A stretch of DNA of 13,844 nt from Saccoglossus kowalevskii (Eukaryota > Hemichordata > Enteropneusta > Harrimaniidae). This document shows, piece by piece, positions 1 through 9,400 of this stretch (positions within the stretch are counted from its first letter, which is position 1; each line of letters opens with the position of its first letter). Both the position numbers and the translations under genes were made by a program. The notes beneath the pieces were generated by a model. It had not been told where the DNA came from and searched no databases. It was given only the letters and a program-made list of their open reading frames with translations. The stretch is taken from contig NW_003109086.1 of NCBI RefSeq assembly GCF_000003605.2, positions 473,294 to 487,137 on the forward strand, in the 5' to 3' direction.

Positions 1-258
1 TGTCAGGCTATATGCAAGTCTAACTAAACTGTTATAGTATTCAAAAGATACGCAGTGCTGCACTATCATGCATGTTATTGTAAATCTGGCGTTTAATTAT
101 GTATGATTTCTAATATCGCAGTTAGATAAGGATTCAGTTTATATTTATAAAATGGTGAAGCCGACGGAATCAACATACATTGTTGTTGTAGTTGTCGCAA
201 CGGTTTAGTCTGGCGTGTCCATATCACTCTGTGTCTACAAACATTGTTGTACAAGTAG

Positions 259-382
259 TTAAAGCGGAGGGGTCGTCACCTGCGCATGCGCGAAAATTGA
301 GTCATGGGGAAACGCTTGTTAGAAAACAACGACATGCTATGGCCGTTTGATGCATGCGTAGGTGACGAATCCACCGCTTTAA
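259..382. repeat. TTAA-bounded terminal-inverted-repeat element (MITE-like), 124 bp
   Basis: The arms at 259-289 and 352-382 are inverted copies matching at about 27 of 31 positions. Both begin with TTAAAGCGG on their outer ends and run inward to GCATGC. TTAA sits at each extremity (259-262 and 379-382), as expected for piggyBac-type target duplications. The arm includes TGCGCATGCGC, which also fits an NRF1-type palindrome. There is no coding capacity, so it would be non-autonomous. Confidence 0.65.
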
Positions 383-451
383 TTCCATGGAAACAAAGGC
401 GGCGATTTTCCTGTGGCGTAATAGCTCAATCAAATTAGTTTATGTTTATAA

Positions 452-490
452 TTAAAGGGTGATGTCGTCGCGCTGCGCATGTGCGACATT
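452..490 (+). repeat. Solo or half arm of the TTAAAGGG...GCATGCGC repeat family
   Basis: TTAAAGGGTGATGTCGTCGC and the following GCTGCGCATGTGCGACATT match the arm of the element at 12020-12280 (TAAAGGGCGG, GTCGTCGCGC, CGCATGCGCGA) along most of their length. The only possible partner arm downstream is a degenerate one ending CCCTTTAA at about 1211-1240, and I am not confident in that pairing. Confidence 0.45.
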
Positions 491-1051
491 TATGTTGATG
501 TGGACATTTATGTCCATGCGTCATCAGACAAAAGTTAAGAACCTACGGACTTGCTTACAGTTTCTTGTTTGTCTCAGTACTTGTTTCACGGTATACCCGG
601 CTTTCGTCATTTATATACTCACTGATACCATTAAATTGAAAAAAAAAAAAACAAACAAGAAATTGCAAGCAAGTCTACCTAAATCCATTTGATCCATCTA
701 AGTCATCTCGACGTTACAAAAGATGATACATTACATTGTTTTTCTTCAATATGACTATGAAGGTGTCACTTTTTCTGTAGTTGTTTTTATAAAAAAAAAC
801 GTATGGGTGTTTAATACATTGTCTCATTTACGTAATATGTACTTCTTGAACGTTATCGAAACAACTTGAAAACGCGTGTAACTACATACTAGTAGTTAAC
901 ACGGAATTCGAGCACGCGCACAAACTGACACGTTTTATTTTTTTTGGGGGGGGGGTTAGTGTGAGAATACAATCTCCACCAAGTCATGTACTCAACGTGT
1001 CCAATTGAAGTACTGCGGGTGAACTACTCAGTTTATTAAATATCTGTGTAT

Positions 1052-1079
1052 TGGTAGTGGTGGTGGGGTGGGAGGGGGT
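1052..1079 (+). repeat. G-rich tract with G-quadruplex potential
   Basis: Runs of GG, GG, GG, GGGG, GGG and GGGGG are separated by one to three bases. This supports at least a two-layer quadruplex on the + strand. It lies about 100 bases from the T8G10 homopolymer at 938-955. Confidence 0.4.
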
Positions 1080-1327
1080 AAATAACATCACTCATTTGAT
1101 CAACAAAATTGAAAAGGCGGTGATCGTGTTCAAATTGCATGTAAACAAGCAATGTAGTAACACGTGTTGTATATAACGTCCTTTCAATCCGTCTCATCTT
1201 TAGTTACCAACACGCATGCGTTAACTTACACTCCCTTTAATTTCTTAATTATAATCATTTTGTGGTACGCAAAAGTATTGTGCCATCGACGTCACGGTAA
1301 CAAATAATACACGTTTAGTTATAAGGA

Positions 1328-1364
1328 TGCACCACGGTTACTAAAAGTAGTGACCGTGGATGCA
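1328..1364. repeat. Short near-perfect hairpin
   Basis: TGCACCACGGTTACTA (1328-1343) pairs with TAGTGACCGTGGATGCA (1348-1364) with one bulged base and one G-T or A-C type mismatch, around a four-base loop. Its role is unknown; it could be a tiny repeat remnant. Confidence 0.5.
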
Positions 1365-1415
1365 CATGGTGTTGCAGCTTTAGAAACGCTGTTCGCCATG
1401 TATATCAACAAAGGC

Positions 1416-1428
1416 GGGTCAAAGTTCA
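1416..1428 (+). promoter_or_regulatory. Putative DR1 nuclear-receptor (HNF4/RXR-type) site
   Basis: GGGTCAAAGTTCA consists of two hexamers, GGGTCA and AGTTCA, with a one-base spacer. This is close to the known HNF4/RXR DR1 consensus. It is a sequence match only, about 1.8 kb upstream of the first resolved exon. Confidence 0.3.
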
Positions 1429-3234
1429 CTCCAGCTTGCCTCCTCCAGATATCGCCTGATGTTATGCCATAAACTTATACGACGAATCATCAAGTAATTC
1501 AGTATTATGACTTTGAAATCTTCGACATGTTTAGTCTAGCCACGTTGATGCGAGTAGGGATAATTTTACGTCTCACCCAGTGACAGTTAGTATTTTTGTT
1601 ATTTCTAAACGATATGGTGTTCATTGCATTGCATGTTATGTTTTAACTGTGACCGGTAATACATGTGGTACACGTGTTTCAGGAGATTAGTAGGCGACTA
1701 CACGTGGTAGACGTTACTCGTGCCTGTAATTACCAACCGTATATGTACCGTTACAAACATTTAAATCGTGGTCTGCAAATCAGAGTTCAATGGTAAATTT
1801 AGCCTCGTCGTATAGTTTGCACTTGGCATTGACAATCATCAACCATTTGGCTCGGAATGTGGGTCATCCTCGTGTGGAGTTTATTGATATATATATATAA
1901 TATATACGACGAATGTTTAATGCCCCTTCTCCCAGTCCCCCAATTATTTTTCTAAATTAGTGGATGTTCAAGTTGTTATTCAAGATTATAATTTATGCAT
2001 AATTCACTGAAATAACCGATGTATTAGAAAAAATGATATTGCTTGGTCAGAAACGTGATTCCTTATCTCGAATTATTGAATGGCCTTGTATAACTTGAAC
2101 ACATCAGCAACTTCTTCAGATTTTATCATGGTAAAACTTAATTGATGAACCATAAACAGATAGTATTTACTCTGTTGGGTGTAATCGGTGTTTTTTCCTG
2201 CCTAATATGAGGATTTTTTTTTTGGGCCGTTTTTGTTACCAATGGCGATGGTGATGTTGTATTATTGCGCCTTGTGCGTAATTCCAACAACCGGGTCACG
2301 TGATCTATATGTGACCACAGCGCCCCTAAATTATGATGTCCGAATAGGTATCACGTGATTCTATTAAACATAATCGGTCATAATATTTAGTGTTTGCTTT
2401 GCTGTAAATCATTGAGAGCGTTTCTAGATTAGATTGCAAAATGAATATAAATTGCAAATTACAAATATTACACACGTGGAACGTATGTTTATTTGTTTAA
2501 ATTTGGTCACACGGACATTAGGATATCATCTTGTTAAAACATCCATTTGGTGCACCACCATCAGAAAAGCATTGACCGTCATCATCATAATATAAATAAT
2601 AATAATTAAGCACGTGTCGACGCAGACGACCAAGAGGACCCACTCTCGCAATTGTGTGAATGAATCCCCGATGATCAGTGTATAGTAATTTGTATTTGTG
2701 TAATTTGAGTCTGCTATTGGAGGGGAGTGTAGAAAACGTGTCGTATTTACTAGCATATTCTTTCTAGTAAGCCGTCTACACACATCATATGTAACTGAAA
2801 ATAAACCTTGAAACTTTAGAAAAAGCGTGTTTCGAGCTTTAAAAAAGACCATTTCCACAGGAAAACTGCTCCTACCATGTAACAACTAATGCCAAAAAAT
2901 ACTAGACTAGACTGCCCCTTTTCTCTCACGAAATGCTGTGAATGTGTTGCGGTACACATTTTCGCATTTTTGTCTGTTTTGGAAGGCTCAGAAGTTTCGC
3001 GGTTTCACTTTCTTATAATCTTCCCAGGGGGTTGTGGCACACTCATTGTATATACTGCCCGCTCTATTTCTGGCGTTGACCGCCAAGTGTGACTTGAGTT
3101 ACGGAACTACTGTAGAACTTTGGTCAATGATCACATAGATGCAATGTTGGTGACGTTGAACGTTTTTTGTGAATTGCTCGATCTTGTATAATGTCGAAAT
3201 GCAAATAATGTAACGATGTACGTATCTGTCACAG

Positions 3235-3496
3235 ATATTCTCGGACATCTGAAGAGAGTACATCATCACATCTTAGATCTTCAGCCTCGTCCACAGCTAC
3301 GCCGATTGCGACCCAAGAGTACAGATCGACTGAGACTGAACCCATGAACGATATAGAAGAAAAGTTTTCTTGGAACGAGGAAGAGGCTGACTACGTGAAG
3401 GATATCACAGAAGGCACGTTATCTGGGAACGAGGATGATAACTTGGGAACCTTCACCGATATTTATGAAAGAGAATACAGTAATACATGCACAAAG
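3235..3496 (+). CDS. Exon A: cytoplasmic N-terminal tail of the SLC28 transporter
   Basis: The acceptor is CTGTCACAG (AG 3233-3234) and the donor is AAG|GTGGGA (GT 3497). The first base completes a codon begun in an unseen exon (incoming phase 2); 87 whole codons follow. The translation is hydrophilic, first Ser/Thr-rich (residues 2-30) and then acidic with many Glu and Asp (38-75). That fits the variable cytoplasmic tails of animal CNTs. The first Met in frame is at 3344 and has a poor context, C at -3 and A at +4. The frame stays open 5' of it to the acceptor and shows Ser-rich composition, so I prefer a spliced upstream start. A 5'UTR splice with initiation at 3344 is the alternative. Confidence 0.72.
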
Positions 3497-6400
3497 GTGG
3501 GAATCGCGCGGTCGGATGAATTTGAAAACAATTAACTGTGACAACACTGTTATTGGAACACGTGGAACACTTTCGTTTAGAAATATAGACAAACTATCTC
3601 TCAGTCGATGATATCGAAAAAATATTCTCTCACCCCTAATACCGTGGTTACTTATTACAAATACATCCTAAAATGCTAAGCGAGGTGACGTCGTTGTAAA
3701 AGTGCGCCCTCTAATTGAACATTCTACATCCGCCCCTGACATCGCTGTTAGACTCACCGGTATGGCGGATCTAGAGTTTTGTGCGAAAAGGTCATTAACA
3801 GGTACATCTATTTGTATCCATAGTTACACAATCAAAAACATTGTAAAACCAAATGATGATCAGTCCTGAATACATTGTACCGTCATCTAAAGAGGTTAAA
3901 ATACAAATTATACGATAAAGCTTTAATTTTTCGCCATTGACGTCATCAAATAATTTCTAGTGACGAAAATGAAACAATGTGCAGTATGCTAATTTGTGCA
4001 TTTTTTTCTCTCGCAGTACACGAGCATTAGCGTCAGAAACGCGAGAGTATACTGTCGTCGCCACCGTGGACCAATAGTGTGCACTATACAGGCAGTTCTC
4101 GTTCTATCATATGCCGCTTATTTCATCTATGCGTGCTACTACGACTTCAACAATACGACAGAGCTCGTCGTCTTCACCATCCTCACTCTCTTGTACTTGT
4201 TGTACGCCCTCTTGCGAGACAAAAAGGGGGAGGTGATTTACGCGAAGTGCATGGTTCCGATTGGTGCTGTAATAGACAGTCATTGGAACATTTTGAAGTG
4301 GTCAGTGAAAACAAGCTTTCTGTCTTTTGATTTATTTTTACTCATTTACATGCGCATACAGTTATTAGTACGTACCAGTAATACAAAACGCGTGCTCGTA
4401 TATCTTTCTCTCGATTTCACTAATTAAACAGCATGTACCGCAAGACCATAAACCAAAGTGCATAGCACATGAAATGTTATGCACAAACATGTCCTCTTTA
4501 AATTTGACTATAAATAAACCGAATTTATTGTAGCACTCCGATTATTACCTAACTATCAGAAATTAACTGCCTTAATTAATGGCCATTTTGTGCCAAACTA
4601 GATTTTGAAAAAAACAGTGACTAAATGCTAAAAATAGTTTCACTAAATAAAAAAGAAAGTTTCAATAACGCATGCGCACTTTAACATGAATATACATAAA
4701 GTATGATGTAATTTTTTTGTGCATATCTTTCACTATTCGCACCGCAGGGTTGTGTACGTACTGGTCTTTGGTGGGTTGACAATATTCATACTCATTGATA
4801 CGCGCTACGCTCGGCAACAATTGATGTCAGTTGTGGGTTTCTGTACCATCCTTCTCTTTTGTTTCGTCTTCTCCAAAAATCCATCCAAAGTGAGTAGAGG
4901 AAAATTTTACAAATTATGTTGATTTGCTGGAATTTGCATATTTTTGCGATGTATTTTTTATTCAGCTTTGTATCGAACCCATCTATAAATTTGTGAAGTT
5001 GGGCTACCGCTATCGGTTAACATTTTTGTATAGCTTTCAATAAACTGTAACGATAAGTGGCGCCCCTATGACGTAAATAAGTTCCCAACCTACAGTCACG
5101 ACCTCTGTGGCAATTCCTACTAATGTACACGTATTTGTTTTTATTCAAGGTTCGATGGCGTCCGGTTTTATGGGGTGTAATAATCCAATTTCTTCTTGGC
5201 GTGTTCATACTACGTACATATGTTGGATACGCATTGTTTGAGTGGCTGAGTTACGCCATCGCCTATTTCTTCACTTTTGTTGACTATGGTGCGGAGTTCG
5301 TCTTTGGGGAAGATTTCGAAGAGCATTATTTTGCGTTTAAAGTAAGAAATGTGTCATCTTCTTCTGAATCAATGAATACATCAACACGTTTAATTTGTAT
5401 TGCAACATTCTATTCTCCTTTTCTATACAGGAGTCGTAATCGACACTTTCGAAAAATTCAAAGGATTTTAATTTTTCTGTCAATTGAACGTAGAAACATA
5501 TGTTGCATAGCGCAATATATGTAGAATACTCCCACCCCTACCTTGATCACGGGTGTATAAATGGCTTGACGAAGGATAGTGCATCGAAGACCCAGACGTT
5601 ATTATGGACAAGAACATTCCACACGTTATCAATTCCTTCACTAAACCGTTGTACGTGTTGACGCGGATGACCAAATAAACATACCTTGGATTTCGAAGAT
5701 ATAATATAGGGAATATATTATCATAGTTTCTAAATTTAGGACAATCCTCAAAAAATGGTGGTTAATTGTTCTTTAGGCACATAAAACAAAAATATATTAT
5801 ACATGCTACATACCGGCATCTCTATGATCTACTATAAAACATGTTGAAAAAGCGGCATGCAATTTTAGCGAATTGTGGTAAAATGACGTAATAGCGAATG
5901 TTGATTTAGCGAATCTCTCTTGTCATTGTTGATTTCTTTGTTTGGCGGCCATTTTGAATTTATAATCAAGTCATTAGCGACATCTTGAATTAGCGAATCA
6001 GTTCTCTCGATAAATTTGCGAAAAAGACATGTTGTACATTATTTCCTTCGGTTTCGTTGAGAGGTCAGTTTCGACTATTCCGCTTCCATTCCCGCTAGCG
6101 ATATGCTCTTCGTCCCTGTGATGTTATACATGTCTGTTTCCATTGCAGGTGCTGCCAATCATCATCTATTTCAGTAGTGTCATTAACATACTCTACTACC
6201 TCGGTGTTATACAATTCACAGTAACTAAGATAGCGTGGATTATACAAAATACCATGACGACTTCGGCCGCCGAGTCGTTTAATGCTGCTGGTAATATATT
6301 CATTGGCCAGGTAAGAATGTAGATAGAACAAATTACTAATGATATGATTAAACATTTTGTGTCATAGGCTTATCCGTGGCTGATTATATAAAAACAACAA

Positions 6401-9400
6401 GACATACGGTAAATACACTTGTTCTATAACATGCGCCCTCTAGTAGTGACGAGGCGCTTCTGTGACGTAGTTAGGTGGCACGAAAACCGCCATAGACCAC
6501 TTTCCCAGAAGTAACAAAACTGGGGTGCAAAAATACTCCTGCTTTGTCATGGCGGAAAATATAAACATGTCAGTTTACTGATATTCGTCATTTTGACGCC
6601 ACACAAGCGCCCGTCACTAGAGGGCGCGACACTGACTAATTACTTCTGCTTCATTGTACAATAACAGTTAGTCTCATGTTTTACATTTAAACAATAATGA
6701 ACGACCCGACAACCCATAATGAGCGAAAGCTCACTTTGTGCCACATATATGCACGAGGCGTGAGCCGAGTACATATATGCATATATGGAGCACAAAGTGT
6801 GCTTGAGTCCATTATGGGTTGTCGGGGAGTTCATTATTGTTATTATTTTGTAGCGTTGTCAATACCAGGGGATTTGCTACCTCTAAAAAGCGAAAACAAT
6901 TGGAGACAAATCTACAGTGGACGGAATAGTTTCACAGTGTCTGGCCCGTGAATCTGAATAATTTAAAATGTTTTTCTGGAAATTGTTTTCACAATCTCAT
7001 ATGGCAAACTAAGAAACTAGTTTAAATCCACCTGATTATATTATTGTATTGAACTCATTTACATTGCGAGTGAATGAGTGACTGATGTGTGGTGTGGAGT
7101 AGCATTACAGTGATCGCACTACACTGTACGCTAGATCGCCGCCGTGGTCCAGCTGGATCGACTGTGCGTAGGGGTGCGTACCCGGGGTACATGTACGTAG
7201 TTGCATCGTTACCCCATCCCACTAGTGTTTTCAAACAATCAAAGTAGATATTATTAGCAACTGTTCTGTCTGTGTAATAGTTATTTTAAATTCCACGGGA
7301 GGGCGGGGATTTGACGAATACTAAGAAGCCAAACGAAACTTACGGGCGTAGCGGGCAAACGAACATGACCGGAAAGCTAGTGGGTGTTAGCCATCCTAGA
7401 AGGAGAACCAACAGTGATTTTAATCTCACTGTATAAATAAACAGATACACACCTGAGAACACGGATACTTTCATTTATTTATGCAAACTGTGCCCGGACT
7501 GTTACATTTACCGAGAGTCAACGCCAAGGAAATACAAGTCACGTCGATCTCGTTTCACAAAACTGTACACAAAAACTGAACAAATTCATCTCTCTGTACT
7601 CTAGACATACATTGTACCCCATTTCGTTTATCGCATTTGCTTGGATAAATTATCCTTAGTTAACCTCACTTCATCAACACGATAGGGCGAACTAATCAGG
7701 AGGCCACCGGGACAGCGGCGGCAGTCGCGGAATCTAGAAGCGCGCGTACTAGATGGAACGCTTCGACCGAACGCGCGTTAGCGTACAAAGCAGACGACGA
7801 TGCCCTCAAAATATTGTCTGATTTCGATATTGAAATCCGCTGTTATTGGTTATGGACCGTTTTATTTGATGCCGATTTTGGTATTTAATACTTGTTATCT
7901 AACAATTTCTCTTCTTTTTTAACAGTTTCTTGTTTATTCGTTTTCGACGAACAACATTGTATTCAATCCATGGGACAGGGCCTTGATGCTCAATAATGTA
8001 CAGTAATACATTATCGCGAATAGAGGGGGGGCAAAGGTTATTTTCATTTTTCTGTTCTTACTACGTAAATTCAAAAAAATTAATTCCGTAATTCTGTAAT
8101 CACAGGCTAGACGTACAACGTAATCGATCAAATATTTTTTTCGTACACTAAAAATGTGTCATTTTTCTCGGTACGTACAAAAATTTACATCCAAATAAAA
8201 CAATCGTAAAGAATAATCCAGGGAAATTACATTATAGAAACTGTAAAACGACTAGATGACAAAATTCACTACAAAATTGAATGTCAAGACGTAAAAGACC
8301 CTCTAACCGAATGAAGAGCATTACGAGGGTAATATGCGCGTGCATCTATACACACGGCGCAGCAATGGCGGGGAATTTGAGCCGGAGAGCACTTCGGACC
8401 ATTAAATGTTCTTTTTTTTAACACTGTAAACTGTAAAAACGTCTTTCTTTCCTTGTAAATTGTAAAACGCCCTTTTTATTTCCCGTAAAACCGTACCAGC
8501 TACCCCCTTGCCCCCCTCCGAATAATCTGCTGCAATGACGTCATAAAATTCACTGGTATTGATAATGCTATAATATAATTATATATATCCTTACAACGCA
8601 TACTAATCACATCAAACAGGAATGATATTGAAGAACAAAAGTAATTGCTATGTAATTATCGGTACTTTTATTGGAAAAAATAAATAAATAAACAAATGTT
8701 TTTAGTGAGTTTGAAAGACTCACAAAGTGTTTTTGTATGGCACGCAAAGTTGTCTGGTAGAGAAAAAGACTCGGAAACCATCGGAAATTTCCATTGTATG
8801 GTTTTGGGTAGCGGGTTGACACCAGTTTTTCCCCCTCAGACGGAATCATTGTTATTGGTGCGGTCGTTCCTCGCCGACATGACTGTATCCGAACTACATG
8901 CTGTTATGACAGGGGGTTTCTCAACGATGTCCGCCGATGCTCTTGGTGTGTACCCACCACTGGGGATAGAAGCAGTGCATATTGTCGCGGCCTCTGTAAT
9001 GTCAGCGCCAGCAGCTCTTGGAATATCCAAACTTTTCTACCCGGAAATGGAGAAAATCAAGCACATGAGTAATGATGAAGTCGCTGCAAAGATGGATAAA
9101 TCGTGAGTAGATAGAGTTTAAAAATTACCCATAATGCCCTGTTCACTCGTGTTTCATGGTACGTATAATTATATATGAATACACTGTTCCAATAAATAGC
9201 GCCATCTAGCGATGAAGCAATTATGTGACGTAAGTGATTTCATAGCATCGATATAAAGTTTTGTGTCGATCTATTCTCAATGGCTAACAATTATAGAGTT
9301 GTGCATTTGAAAGATATTGCTTACACATCAACGTTACTTTGCTTCAACGCTTTTTTTAAAATTATGAGTCGTTTATTTGCCGATGTACAAATTCTTAGTT

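Larger units (their letters stand above)
1161..2616. promoter_or_regulatory. Cluster of seven CACGTG palindromes upstream of the transporter
   Basis: CACGTG occurs at 1161, 1671, 1701, 2297, 2352, 2473 and 2611, with another at 3559. This hexamer is the core E-box bound by bHLH-zip factors such as USF, MYC/MAX or CLOCK-type proteins. Chance predicts well under one per 1.5 kb at this base composition. Function is inferred only from density. Confidence 0.3.
1..3234. other. 5' flank of the transporter gene; first exon and promoter not pinpointed
   Basis: No frame here gives a convincing protein. The open frames present are short or lack ATG starts. The transporter needs an upstream exon with ATG that ends in phase 2 before a GT, and several weak candidates exist but none has a good donor. 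The region holds the separate repeats and sites listed below, poly(A) at 639-651, T8G10 at 938-955 and an (AT)n-like tract at about 1887-1908. Confidence 0.6.

Noticed and set aside
2526-2885. 119-codon minus-strand open frame upstream of the transporter
   Set aside because: It starts at TTG rather than ATG, shows no family resemblance and no splice or composition support; an AT-rich chance frame.
3209-3343. Reading the transporter frame upstream through the exon A acceptor
   Set aside because: A stop at 3206-3208 and no ATG in between mean the frame cannot start there; the acceptor at 3233-3234 is the better boundary.
6640-6951. Similar open frames on both strands around 6640-6951
   Set aside because: Their resemblance is produced by the 64-base inverted repeat; neither has independent coding evidence.
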